Below are positions 8,832 to 16,966 of a stretch of 24,216 nt of DNA, piece after piece. This DNA is from CAVXAE01 sp044225565 (GTDB lineage: Bacteria; Pseudomonadota; Gammaproteobacteria; Steroidobacterales; Steroidobacteraceae). A program made the translations under genes and the position numbers. The stretch lies in contig JBGAIL010000070.1 of NCBI GenBank assembly GCA_044225565.1, forward strand, positions 1-24,216, in the 5' to 3' direction. The notes below the pieces were generated by a model. The model worked only from the letters and a program-made list of their open reading frames with translations. It was not told the DNA's origin and ran no database searches. The stretch's first letter is position 1. Every line of letters starts with the position of its first letter.

Positions 8832-9511
8832 ACGAGATGCTCGACAGCCAGCTGTCCGCCATGTTCGACGACGAGCTGCCGGCCGCGGAATGCGAGCTGC
8901 TGGCCCGCCGTCTGTCCCGTGACGAGGCCCTGCAGGCCCGCTGGCGCAACTACGCGCTGATCGGTGCCGCGATGCGCGGTGAGCGGGGAGGCGCCCTCGG
9001 CGTCGATCTCGCCGCGAAGGTCCACAAGGCCGTCGCCGCCGAAGCGGAGCTCGACGAAGCGCAGGGCGCGGTGGCCATGCCACGGTCGCCCATCAGTCGT
9101 CGTGCCTGGCAGGGGATGGCCGGAATAGGGGTGGCCGCGGGTGTCGCAGCTCTTTCCGTGCTGTGGTTGCGCTCGCAGGCGCCGGCGGGCAGTGCGGTGC
9201 TGACGGCGCAGAACGAGATTCCAGCGCCGGCAGCCATGGCCGCCGCCACCGTCCGGGAAGACCCCTCGACGCCGGATCTCTATGTGGTGCCGACCACGGT
9301 GGAATCGAGCAACCCGGTGCCCACCGCGGAGCTCGCGAACTACGTCGTGGCCCACAGCGAGTACTCGGCGCCCCTCATCCGCCGCAACATGCTTTCGTCG
9401 CTGGTCGCGAGTGAGCCGGGAACTGTTCCGGCACCGGCGTACTCGGAAGAAGCGACCCGCGCTCAGGCCATCACCACCGACGCCACCGATGCTCAACAGC
9501 CGCCGAAGTAA
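8828..9511 (+). CDS. rseA: Anti-sigma-E factor RseA (MucA type)
   Basis: RseA is an inner-membrane protein whose cytoplasmic domain sequesters RpoE; regulated proteolysis by DegS, RseP and ClpXP releases it in characterised species. The ATG at 8828 gives 227 residues. The N-terminal domain reads MNEMLDSQLSAMFDDELPA and LARRLSRDEALQARWRNYAL, typical of RpoE-binding anti-sigma domains. A single membrane helix lies at about residues 97-114 (GMAGIGVAAGVAALSVLWL). The periplasmic part has a Pro/Ala-rich linker and ELANYVVAHSEYSAPLIRRN, matching the conserved MucA/RseA C-terminal region that RseB contacts. The start overlaps rpoE by 4 bases and the end overlaps rseB by 23. Confidence 0.93.
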   Translation: MNEMLDSQLSAMFDDELPAAECELLARRLSRDEALQARWRNYALIGAAMRGERGGALGVDLAAKVHKAVAAEAELDEAQGAVAMPRSPISRRAWQGMAGIGVAAGVAALSVLWLRSQAPAGSAVLTAQNEIPAPAAMAAATVREDPSTPDLYVVPTTVESSNPVPTAELANYVVAHSEYSAPLIRRNMLSSLVASEPGTVPAPAYSEEATRAQAITTDATDAQQPPK

Positions 9512-10553
9512 CCGCGCCCACCGGCGCATGCTCGGCCTGTTCGCGGGCCTGAGCCTCGCTGCCGCCGCGTTTGCCGACGAGCCCCGTGACTGGCTCAAGC
9601 GCATGAACGAGGCGCTGGTCTCGCGCAACTATGACGGCATCTTTTCGCACTGGCAGGGTGGCCGGGTGGAGATGCTGCGCATCATCCACCGCATCCAGGA
9701 CGGCGAGGTGAACGAGCGGCTCGTGTCGCTGGACGGCTCCGGTCGCGAGTTCATCCGTTCCGGCTCCGAGCTCGCCTGCTACCTGCCCGACCAGCGCACC
9801 GTCGTCGTCGAGCGCGGGGTCGAGAAGAGCCCGTTGCTGGGCAACCTCCCGAGCTTCGATGACACCTCCGCCGGCATGTACGACGTGCAGGAGATCAGGC
9901 GCACGCGTTTCAACCGCCGCAATACGCGGGTCATCTCGGTGACCCCGCGAGACGAGTTCCGCTACGGCTACCGGTTGTGGATCGACGAGTCGACCGCGCT
10001 GCCCCTGAAGACCCAGCTCTGCGACCCTGAAGGCCGTGTCATCGAGCAGGTGGTCTTCGCGGACCTGCGGGTGAAAGAGCACATCGCCACAGCGGACTTC
10101 AAGCCGGAAGTCGACACCGAAGGCTTCCAGTGGGTGCGCAACGAGCGTGGTCCGGCGGAAAAGTCGCGCTCTGCCCAGCCCGTCGTGCTGAGCGCCCTGA
10201 GACTGCCGCCGGGCTTCCGGATGACCAACCGTTCCGCGCAGCTCATGCCGGGCTCGAGCGCGCCCGTGTCCCATCTGGTGTTCACGGACGGGCTCGCCTC
10301 CGTCTCGGTCTTCGTGGAGAGCCAGTCGGCGCGCCTCGGGTCCAAGGGGCCTGCCTCCACGCGCTTTGGCGCCTCTTCAGCGTTCTCCACAGTGGTCAAC
10401 GGCTCCAAGGTCATCGTGGTGGGCGAGGTCCCCCCAGCCACCGTGAAGTTCATTGCCAATTCTCTCAACGGCAGCGTGCCGAACGGCCCCGGCCACAGCC
10501 CTCCGGGCGCGCCGGCGGGCGCGGCGGCGCTGCAGGCGGCCCCGGACCGTTAA
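9489..10553 (+). CDS. rseB: Periplasmic sigma-E regulator RseB (MucB type)
   Basis: RseB binds the periplasmic tail of RseA and shields it from cleavage; in E. coli it senses lipopolysaccharide. The ATG at 9489 gives 354 residues with a signal peptide (RRMLGLFAGLSLAAAAFADE, cleavage likely after Ala-Phe-Ala). The N-terminal LolA-like domain contains DWLKRMNEALVSRNYDGIF and VEMLRIIHRIQDGEVNERL. The C-terminal domain contains LPPGFRMTNRSAQ, HLVFTDGLASVSVFVE and VVGEVPPATVKFIANSL. The last 25 residues are a low-complexity Pro/Gly/Ala tail. No mucC/rseC or mucD/degP gene follows; lepA comes next after 55 bases. Confidence 0.94.
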   Translation: MLNSRRSNRAHRRMLGLFAGLSLAAAAFADEPRDWLKRMNEALVSRNYDGIFSHWQGGRVEMLRIIHRIQDGEVNERLVSLDGSGREFIRSGSELACYLPDQRTVVVERGVEKSPLLGNLPSFDDTSAGMYDVQEIRRTRFNRRNTRVISVTPRDEFRYGYRLWIDESTALPLKTQLCDPEGRVIEQVVFADLRVKEHIATADFKPEVDTEGFQWVRNERGPAEKSRSAQPVVLSALRLPPGFRMTNRSAQLMPGSSAPVSHLVFTDGLASVSVFVESQSARLGSKGPASTRFGASSAFSTVVNGSKVIVVGEVPPATVKFIANSLNGSVPNGPGHSPPGAPAGAAALQAAPDR

Positions 10554-10571
10554 TTTCCGGGCCGGACCCCC

Positions 10572-10577
10572 TATAAT
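10572..10577 (+). promoter_or_regulatory. Probable housekeeping -10 element (TATAAT) upstream of lepA
   Basis: A perfect TATAAT sits in the 55-base gap between rseB and lepA, 31 bases before the lepA ATG, which is notable in such GC-rich DNA. The -35 is weak: the best candidates at 10548-10554 (around CGTTAA) lie over the end of rseB at a spacing of 17-18. It probably drives the lepA-lepB-rnc-era operon independently of sigma-E. Confidence 0.5.
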
Positions 10578-10608
10578 CCGCGCCGCCGCATGACGTCCAG
10601 GGTTCCGG

Positions 10609-12405
10609 ATGCGGCTGACACGTAATTTCTCGATCATCGCTCACGTCGATCACGGCAAGTCCACCCTGGCGGACCGGCTGATCCAGCTCTGCGGCGGCCT
10701 CGAGGAGCGCGAGATGCAGGCGCAGGTCCTCGATTCGATGGACCTCGAGCGCGAGCGCGGGATCACCATCAAGGCGCAGAGCGTCACGCTGTACTACACA
10801 GCGAGGAACGGCGAGCGGTACCAGCTCAACATGATCGACACCCCCGGCCACGTGGACTTCTCCTACGAGGTCTCGCGCTCGCTCGCGGCCTGCGATGGCG
10901 CGCTCCTGGTGGTGGACGCCACGCAGGGTGTCGAAGCGCAGAGCGTCGCCAACTGCAATACGGCCATCGACCAGGGGCTCGAGGTCGTGCCCGTCATCAA
11001 CAAGATCGACCTGCCCTCGGCCGACCCGGACAAGGTCTGCAGGGAGATCGAGGAGATCATCGGCATCGACGCCACGGGCGCGGCCCGCGTCAGCGCGAAG
11101 ACGGGCGAAGGCGTGGACGATCTGCTCGAGACGCTGGTGGAGCGCATTCCACCGCCCAGGGGCGATCCGGAAGGCCGGCTGCAGGCGCTGATCATCGATT
11201 CCTGGTTCGACAACTACGTCGGCGTCGTGTCTCTCGTGCGGGTGATGAACGGCGTCATCTCCAAAGGCGACAAGATCCGCGTCATGTCGACCGGGCGCAG
11301 CCACGAGGTGGATCGCCTCGGCCGCTTCACGCCGAAGCCCGTGTCCGATACCCGGCTGCAGACCGGCGACGTCGGCTTCCTCATCGCAGGTATCAAGGAG
11401 ATCGACGGCGCCCCGGTCGGCGACACCATCACGCTCGAGCGCGAGCCCAGCCCCGAGGCCGTTCCCGGGTTCAAGCAGATCAAGCCGCGGGTGTTCGCCG
11501 GGCTCTTTCCGATCAACTCGGAGGACTACGAGAAATTCCGCGACGCGCTCGCGAAGCTGCGCCTCAACGACTCGGCGCTGCACTACGAGCCCGAAGTCTC
11601 GGGCGCGCTGGGATTCGGCTTCCGTTGCGGCTTCCTCGGCCTGCTGCACATGGACATCGTGCAGGAGCGGCTCGAGCGCGAGTACCAGCTCGAGCTCGTG
11701 AGCAGCGCGCCGACCGTCATCTACGAGGTGCTGAAGACGGACGGCGAGGTCATTCCCGTCGACAACCCCTCGAAGCTGCCGTCTGCCGACCGCATCGAGG
11801 AGCTGCGGGAGCCCATCATCGTCGCGAACATCCTGGTGCCGCCGGAATACGTGGGCGCGGTGCTGAAGCTGTGCTCCGAGAAGCGCGGCGTGCAGAAGAA
11901 GATGCTGTACGTGGCGACCCAGGTGTCCCTGCAGTACGAGCTGCCGCTCGCCGAGGTGGTGCTCGACTTCTTCGACCGGCTGAAGTCGGTGAGCCGCGGC
12001 TATGCCTCCTTCGACTACGAGTTCGCGCGCTTCGAGGCGGCACCGCTCGTGAAGCTCGACATCCTCATCAACGGCGACCGGGTGGACGCCCTGTCGATCA
12101 TCGCGCACCGCGAGAGCGCCTACGCCCGCGGCCGCGAGCTCGTGGACAAGATGCAGGAGCTCATCCCTAGGCAGATGTTCGAAGTGGCGGTGCAGGCGGC
12201 CATCGGCACCAACGTCATCGCCCGCGCGACGGTGAAGGCGCTGCGCAAGAACGTGCTGGCCAAGTGCTACGGTGGCGACGTCTCGCGCAAGCGCAAGTTG
12301 CTGGAGAAACAGAAAGAGGGCAAGAAGCGAATGAAGCAGGTAGGCTCGGTCGAGATTCCCCAGGAGGCGTTCCTCGCCGTGCTTCAGGTCGGCCGCAAGT
12401 CATGA
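10609..12405 (+). CDS. lepA: Elongation factor 4 (LepA), ribosome-associated GTPase
   Basis: EF4 is a translational GTPase that acts on ribosomes; back-translocation and roles in initiation or 30S assembly have been reported. The ATG at 10609 gives 598 residues, the standard length (E. coli 599). The G domain is complete: AHVDHGKSTLADRL (G1), RGITIKAQ (G2), DTPGHVDF (G3), NKIDLP (G4) and SAKTG (G5). EF-G-like domains follow (GFGFRCGFLGLLHMDIVQER), then the EF4-specific C-terminal domain ending in KAKCYGGDVSRKRKLLEKQK-like sequence (near 12262-12312). An ATG at 10590 is out of frame and not used. The stop overlaps the lepB ATG, the common lepA-lepB pair. Confidence 0.98.
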   Translation: MRLTRNFSIIAHVDHGKSTLADRLIQLCGGLEEREMQAQVLDSMDLERERGITIKAQSVTLYYTARNGERYQLNMIDTPGHVDFSYEVSRSLAACDGALLVVDATQGVEAQSVANCNTAIDQGLEVVPVINKIDLPSADPDKVCREIEEIIGIDATGAARVSAKTGEGVDDLLETLVERIPPPRGDPEGRLQALIIDSWFDNYVGVVSLVRVMNGVISKGDKIRVMSTGRSHEVDRLGRFTPKPVSDTRLQTGDVGFLIAGIKEIDGAPVGDTITLEREPSPEAVPGFKQIKPRVFAGLFPINSEDYEKFRDALAKLRLNDSALHYEPEVSGALGFGFRCGFLGLLHMDIVQERLEREYQLELVSSAPTVIYEVLKTDGEVIPVDNPSKLPSADRIEELREPIIVANILVPPEYVGAVLKLCSEKRGVQKKMLYVATQVSLQYELPLAEVVLDFFDRLKSVSRGYASFDYEFARFEAAPLVKLDILINGDRVDALSIIAHRESAYARGRELVDKMQELIPRQMFEVAVQAAIGTNVIARATVKALRKNVLAKCYGGDVSRKRKLLEKQKEGKKRMKQVGSVEIPQEAFLAVLQVGRKS

Positions 12406-13487
12406 TGAAGCTCATCGAAATGCTGAGCTGGCTCGCCATCCCCGTGAGCCTCATCTGCATCGTCGACGACTGGGTGGTGCGCCCGAGGCGGCACATCGCC
12501 GCCGCCGCTCACCCGGCGCCGGACCCGCCGCTCATGAAGCTGTTGTACACGGTGCTTCCGGTGCTCATCGGCGCAGCGGTGCTGCGGCTGCTGGTGGCGG
12601 AACGGCTGGATTTCAGCGTGGTGCTGCTGTCCATCACGTTCGTCACCGGCGTGGTCTGGTGGCTCGATACGGCCGTGCTCCGCCGGCACCGCGAGGCGGC
12701 GGCCGAAGCGGCGGGCAAGGAGCTGCACACCATCCCCGAGCCTGGCACGGTCGACTATGCCCGCAGCTTCTTCCCGGTCGCGCTCATCGTGCTCGTGCTG
12801 CGCTCCTTCGTGTTCGAGCCGTTCCGCATCCCTTCGGACTCGATGATGCCGACGCTGCTCGACGGGGATTTCATCATCGTCAACAAGTACGCCTACGGCC
12901 TGCGCCTGCCGGTGCTGCACGACAAGATCGTGGAGGTCTCCGAGCCGAAGCGCGGGGACGTGGTGGTGTTCCGCTATCCCCGGGATCCCTCCATCAACTA
13001 CATCAAGCGCCTGGTGGGGCTGCCCGGCGACCACGTCGAGGTGCGCGACGACCGGCTGTACATCAACGGGGAGGCGGTGCCGTTCACCGTCTCGGGGGAC
13101 TACAGCGACGGCTGCTACATGCACATGAACCTGGCGGTGGAGAAGCTGGGCGAGCACGAGCACCAGGTGCTCTCCTGCCCCTATCCCATCGACCGCTCGC
13201 CGGAGCCGCCGCTCCCGGCCTGCAGCCGCAAGGGAGTGCAGGGCTACGTCTGCGCCGCGAACCCCTCGTTCATGGGCATGCTCATGGACGGCTCGGTCTC
13301 CAAGGACGTGCCCCAGGGCATGTACCTGATGGTCGGCGACAACCGGGACAACAGCGACGACGGGCGCTTCTGGGGCTTCGTGCCCGAGGACCACCTGGTC
13401 GGCAAAGCCACGCGAATCTGGTTCAATTGGGATCTGCAACGGTCCGGCGGCCCGCTCTGGAGCCGGATCGGACGTCGCATAGAGTGA
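12402..13487 (+). CDS. lepB: Signal peptidase I (leader peptidase)
   Basis: LepB cuts signal peptides from exported proteins at the outer face of the inner membrane, using a Ser-Lys dyad. The ATG at 12402 gives 361 residues. Hydrophobic helices lie near residues 5-24, 45-65 and 68-88, and again just before the catalytic domain (FFPVALIVLVLRSFVFEPF). The catalytic Ser is about residue 147 in RIPSDSMMPTLLDGD, and the Lys about residue 202 in SINYIKRLVGLPGDH. The family box GDNRDNSDDGRFWGFVPE is present. A long insertion at about residues 230-290 contains four cysteines. lepA overlaps by 4 bases, and the DUF4845 gene follows after 24. Confidence 0.97.
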   Translation: MMKLIEMLSWLAIPVSLICIVDDWVVRPRRHIAAAAHPAPDPPLMKLLYTVLPVLIGAAVLRLLVAERLDFSVVLLSITFVTGVVWWLDTAVLRRHREAAAEAAGKELHTIPEPGTVDYARSFFPVALIVLVLRSFVFEPFRIPSDSMMPTLLDGDFIIVNKYAYGLRLPVLHDKIVEVSEPKRGDVVVFRYPRDPSINYIKRLVGLPGDHVEVRDDRLYINGEAVPFTVSGDYSDGCYMHMNLAVEKLGEHEHQVLSCPYPIDRSPEPPLPACSRKGVQGYVCAANPSFMGMLMDGSVSKDVPQGMYLMVGDNRDNSDDGRFWGFVPEDHLVGKATRIWFNWDLQRSGGPLWSRIGRRIE

Positions 13488-13511
13488 AAGCCCGCACAGA
13501 GGGAGGTCTCG

Positions 13512-13877
13512 ATGTATCCGAAGCAACGTGGCATCACGATGATCGGCTGGCTGTTCCTGCTGGTGCCGATCGCCATCGTGGGGTATGCCGGCATCCGCCT
13601 GTCACCCATCTATCTCAACTACATGAAGGTCGCGCGCTCCCTGGAGCAGACCGGCAAGGAGCACGCGGGCGATGAGTCCCTCACCGCCGCGGCGGTCCGC
13701 AACACGCTCGAGAAGCACTTCGACATCGAGAGCGTCGACTTCCCCACGGTCAAGGACGTCGCCATCCGCCGCGAGGGGCAGACGTGGATCGAGCAGGTCA
13801 CGTACGAGGACGCCGCGCCGCTCTTCGCCAACATCTCGCTGCTGGTCAAGTTCGACAAGAAGGTCGAGATCAAATGA
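13512..13877 (+). CDS. DUF4845 family single-pass membrane protein
   Basis: This 121-residue protein starts at ATG 13512 behind a strong ribosome-binding sequence (GGGAGG, 13501-13506). A short basic N-terminus (MYPKQRGITMIG) precedes one membrane helix (WLFLLVPIAIVGYAGIRL, about residues 13-30). A soluble domain follows with SPIYLNYMKVARSLEQ and a repeated charged beta pattern to the end (ISLLVKFDKKVEIK). The N-terminus resembles a prepilin leader, a known trait of DUF4845 proteins. Members commonly lie between lepB and rnc in gammaproteobacteria, as here; their function is unknown to me. Its TGA overlaps a 7-codon ORF that ends on the rnc start. Confidence 0.88.
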   Translation: MYPKQRGITMIGWLFLLVPIAIVGYAGIRLSPIYLNYMKVARSLEQTGKEHAGDESLTAAAVRNTLEKHFDIESVDFPTVKDVAIRREGQTWIEQVTYEDAAPLFANISLLVKFDKKVEIK

Positions 13878-13897
13878 CCGCGCGCTGCAAGCGGTGA
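13874..13897 (+). other. 7-codon ORF bridging the DUF4845 gene and rnc
   Basis: ATG 13874 overlaps the DUF4845 stop (ATGA) and reads MTARCKR before TGA 13895-13897, which overlaps the rnc GTG (13894). It may simply carry ribosomes to the rnc start. Chance, or a one-base error at the rnc 5' end, are alternatives. Confidence 0.35.
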
Positions 13898-14604
13898 GCG
13901 CCGACTGGCCCGCCGCGTGGCTGCGCGAAAAGCTCGGATATGAGGCGCGCGACGCGGAGTTGTTCGTCGCGGCGCTCACGCACCGCAGCGCCGGCAGCGC
14001 CAACAACGAGCGGCTCGAGTTTCTCGGCGACGCGGTGCTCAACCTGGTCGTCGCCGAGCATCTCTACCGGCTCTACCCCCGGGCCACCGAGGGCGACCTG
14101 AGTCGCCTGAGGGCGCGCATCGTCAGCGCCGAGCCGCTGGCCGAGGTCGCTGCCGGCCTCGGCGTCGGAGACGTGCTGCGGATGGGCTCGGGCGAGCTCA
14201 AGTCCGGCGGATTCCGCCGCAAGTCCATCCTGGCGGACTCCTTCGAGGCGGTGTGCGGCGCGGTCTTCCTGGACAGCGGGCTCGACGCGGCCCGCGCGAT
14301 CGTCGAAAGGCTCTTCGTCGGCCGCATCCAGGCCTTGCCGCCGCTCGATGCCCTGAAGGACGCCAAGACCCGCCTGCAGGAGTACCTGCAATCCCGCGGC
14401 CTGCCCTTGCCCCGCTACGCGGTGGAACGTGTGGAAGGCGAGCCGCACGCCCAGACGTTCTGGGTGGTCTGCACGCTGAAGACGTCCGGCGTGCGCAGCG
14501 AAGGCGATGGATCGAGCCGGCGCCGGGCGGAGCAGGTTGCGGCCGAGCGTGCGCTGCAGGCGTTGTTGCAGGGAGCCGCGGGCCCCGGGAGCACGACGTC
14601 ATGA
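13894..14604 (+). CDS. rnc: Ribonuclease III
   Basis: RNase III cuts double-stranded RNA, including 30S rRNA precursors and some mRNAs. The GTG at 13894 gives 236 residues (MSADWPAAWLREKLGYEARD), close to E. coli (226). The catalytic domain has the signature NNERLEFLGDAVLNL and the second metal-binding stretch SILADSFEAVCGAVFLDSG with its Glu. The C-terminal dsRNA-binding domain (about residues 158-228) begins at DAKTRLQEYLQSRGLPLPRY and ends with SRRRAEQVAAERALQALL. Its stop overlaps the era ATG (ATGA), the classic rnc-era pair. Confidence 0.97.
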   Translation: MSADWPAAWLREKLGYEARDAELFVAALTHRSAGSANNERLEFLGDAVLNLVVAEHLYRLYPRATEGDLSRLRARIVSAEPLAEVAAGLGVGDVLRMGSGELKSGGFRRKSILADSFEAVCGAVFLDSGLDAARAIVERLFVGRIQALPPLDALKDAKTRLQEYLQSRGLPLPRYAVERVEGEPHAQTFWVVCTLKTSGVRSEGDGSSRRRAEQVAAERALQALLQGAAGPGSTTS

Positions 14605-15534
14605 GATGCGGTTTCGCGGCATTGGTCGGTAGGCCCAACGTCGGCAAGTCGACGCTGCTCAATGCGCTGGTCGGCGAGAAGCTGAGCATCGTGACGCCGC
14701 GGCCGCAGACGACGCGGCACCGGATTCTCGGGGTCTGCCACCTGCCGGATGCGCAGATCGCATTCGTCGACACCCCAGGGCTGCACCGCGGCGAGCGGCG
14801 GGCGCTCAACAAAGCCATGAACCGCACGGCGGCGGCGGCGCTCGAGGACGCAGACCTGTGCCTCCTCGTGCTCGAGGCGCTGCAGTGGAACGCGGAAGAC
14901 GACCATGCGCTCAAGCGGGTGGAGCGTGCCGGAAGGCCCACCATCGCGGTGGTGAACAAGGTGGACCGCGTGCACCCCAAGGACCGCCTGCTGCCCTGGA
15001 TGGCCGAGCTCGCTCGGCGCCACGAGTTCGTCGACATCGTGCCGCTCTCCGCCGCGAAGCGCGACAACCTCGATGCCCTGCGCAAGGCCATCGTCGAGCG
15101 CCTGCCCGAATCGCCTCCGCTGTTCACGGAAGGTGAGCGCACCGATCGCGGGCTGGAGTTCCGCATCGCGGAGACCATCCGCGAGAAGCTCACCCTGGAG
15201 CTCAATCAGGAAGTGCCTTACGGCGTCGCCGTCGAAGTGGAGAAAGCCGAGGAGGCCGAGGGCCGGCTCGACATCGCCGCGGTCATCTGGGTGGATCGGG
15301 CGGGGCAGAAGCCCATCGTCATCGGCCCCAAGGGCGAGCGGCTGAAGCGGGTGGGGCGCTCGGCCCGGCTCGAGCTCAACCGCCTCCTCGGCAAGCGCCT
15401 GCACCTCGAGCTGTGGGTGAAAGTGCGGGAGAACTGGGCGGATAATGCCCGCGACCTCCGCCATCTGGGCCTCGAGGATTCTCACACGCGGCGCGAGGGC
15501 TTGTGTCGTACATCCCATGCGCCGGGCACAGCTG
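14601..15534 (+). CDS. era: GTPase Era (no in-frame stop near its natural end)
   Basis: Era is an essential GTPase that binds the 3' end of 16S rRNA and helps 30S assembly. The ATG at 14601 overlaps rnc. Motifs are intact: GRPNVGKSTLLNAL (G1), PQTTRHRI (G2), DTPGLH (G3) and NKVD (G4). The KH domain follows (VIGPKGERLKRVGRSARLEL, then HLELWVKVRENWADN). Homology ends around DLRHLGLED near residue 293 (about 15480). However, this frame has no stop there: it stays open to 16235, through all of recO, and would encode 544 residues. The end given here is the first nearby stop (TGA 15532-15534), in another frame, and assumes one indel near 15480. A mutated stop codon is the alternative. Confidence 0.9.
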
Positions 15535-16235
15535 ACGCCCGGCTACATCCTGCATCACCAGCCGTATCGGGATACCAGTCGCATCCTCGAGGTGCTGTCG
15601 CGCGACTTCGGCCGGCTCACGGTGTTCGCGCGCGGCGTGCGCGGGCCGAAGGCGAAGCTGGCTTCGCTGCTGCAGCCCTTCCGTCTGCTGCTGCTGCTCT
15701 GGAGCGGTCGCGGCGAGTCACCGCAGCTCACCGGCGCGGAGGCGGGCGGCGAGCACGCGCCGCTGCCGGCGGCCAACCTGATGGCTGCCTTCTATCTCAA
15801 CGAGCTGCTCATGAAGCTCACCACGCGCCACGACCCGCTGCCGGGGCTGTTCGAGCTCTATCACGGCACGCTCGAGGCATTGAAAGCGCGGGGAAGCGTC
15901 GAGCCGGCGCTGCGCATCTTCGAGAAGCGCCTGCTCGAGCTGCTCGGCTACGGGCTCGATCTCGAGACGGACGCACAGACCGGTGGCGGCATAGAGCCCG
16001 ACGCGCACTATCTTTTTCGCCTCACGCGCGGCATGTTGCGCACCGCTGCGGACGCACCGGGGGCAGTCTGGGCCGTTCCGTGATCAGTCTCGCGCGCGAG
16101 CAGCTCGCGGACCGCCGCGAGCTCGAAGATGCGCGGCTGCTGCTGCAGGTCGCGCTGTCCCACGTTCTGGAAGGCCGCGAGCTCAACACGCGCACCGTCG
16201 CGCGCGCCCTCGTGCGCCGGGAGTCAAGACAATGA
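15517..16235 (+). CDS. recO: DNA repair protein RecO (apparent frameshift in a G-run)
   Basis: RecO works with RecR (and RecF) to load RecA on single-stranded DNA coated by SSB. The ATG at 15517 gives MRRAQLTPGYILHHQPYRDT, the N-terminal OB fold, then SRDFGRLTVFARGVRGPKAK. The helical C-terminal domain includes AAFYLNELLMKLTTRHDPLP and FEKRLLELLGYGLDL. This frame stops at 16083, right after a five-G run (16059-16063). The conserved end (GGSLGRSVISLAREQLADR to TVARALVRRESRQ) is in the next frame and stops at 16235. One extra G would restore a normal protein of about 239 aa. The final stop overlaps the pdxJ ATG, supporting 16235 as the true end. Confidence 0.9.
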
Positions 16236-16966
16236 TGAATCGATTCATCTCGCTGGGTGTCAACATCGATCACGTCGCGACGCTGCGCCAGGCGCGTCGT
16301 GCCCGCTATCCGGATCCGGTGCATGCGGCGCTCGCGGCGGAATTCGCGGGTGCGGACAGTATTACGCTGCATCTGCGGGAGGACCGCCGCCACATCCAGG
16401 TGCAGGATGTTCGTGCCATGCGCGACATGCTCAAGACGCGCATGAATCTCGAGATGGCCGTGACGGACGAGATGCTCGAGATCGCGCGCGCGGTGCGGCC
16501 GCCGGATTGCTGCCTCGTGCCCGAGCGGCGGCAGGAAGTGACCACCGAAGGCGGTCTGGACGCGGCCGGGCAGATGCAGCGCCTCAAGGAGGCGACTTCG
16601 GTGCTCATCCATCACGGTGTCCGCGTATCGCTGTTCATCGATCCGGACGCTCAGCAGGTGGAGGCTGCTGCGCAGATCGGCGCGCCCGTCGTGGAGCTGC
16701 ACACCGGGGCCTATGCCGATGCCGCCGGCTCGCGCCAGGCGACCGAGCTCGAGCGGCTGCGCGCCGCGGCGAAGCTCGCTTCGAGCCTGGGCCTGAAGGT
16801 TCACGCGGGACACGGCCTCAACTACCACAACGTGCAGCCGGTGGCGGCGATCGAGGAGGTCGTCGAGCTCAACATCGGTCATGCCATCATCGCGCGTGCG
16901 GTGTTCGATGGCCTCGGCGTCGCCGTGCGGGAGATGAAGGCCCTGATGGTGGCGGCGCGGGCATGA
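16232..16966 (+). CDS. pdxJ: Pyridoxine 5'-phosphate synthase
   Basis: PdxJ condenses 1-deoxyxylulose 5-phosphate with 3-amino-2-oxopropyl phosphate to form pyridoxine 5'-phosphate, the last ring-forming step of the DXP-dependent vitamin B6 pathway. The ATG at 16232 gives 244 residues (E. coli 243). Family landmarks are present: LGVNIDHVATLRQAR, ITLHLREDRRHIQ, NLEMAVTDEM, LVPERRQEVTTEGGLD, VELHTGAYAD and VHAGHGLNYHNV. It overlaps recO by 4 bases and ends in an ATGA overlap with the exonuclease gene. acpS, a common downstream neighbour in relatives, is absent here. Confidence 0.97.
   Translation: MMNRFISLGVNIDHVATLRQARRARYPDPVHAALAAEFAGADSITLHLREDRRHIQVQDVRAMRDMLKTRMNLEMAVTDEMLEIARAVRPPDCCLVPERRQEVTTEGGLDAAGQMQRLKEATSVLIHHGVRVSLFIDPDAQQVEAAAQIGAPVVELHTGAYADAAGSRQATELERLRAAAKLASSLGLKVHAGHGLNYHNVQPVAAIEEVVELNIGHAIIARAVFDGLGVAVREMKALMVAARA

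Noticed and set aside
7677..9083. 468-codon minus-strand frame opposite ygfX, rpoE and rseA
   Set aside because: It is antisense to three well-supported genes, is rich in Arg/Ala/Gly/Pro, and has no motif.
10465..12108. 547-codon open frame on the minus strand opposite lepA
   Set aside because: It is antisense to an intact EF4 gene, has a composition typical of GC-rich shadow frames, and shows no recognisable domain.
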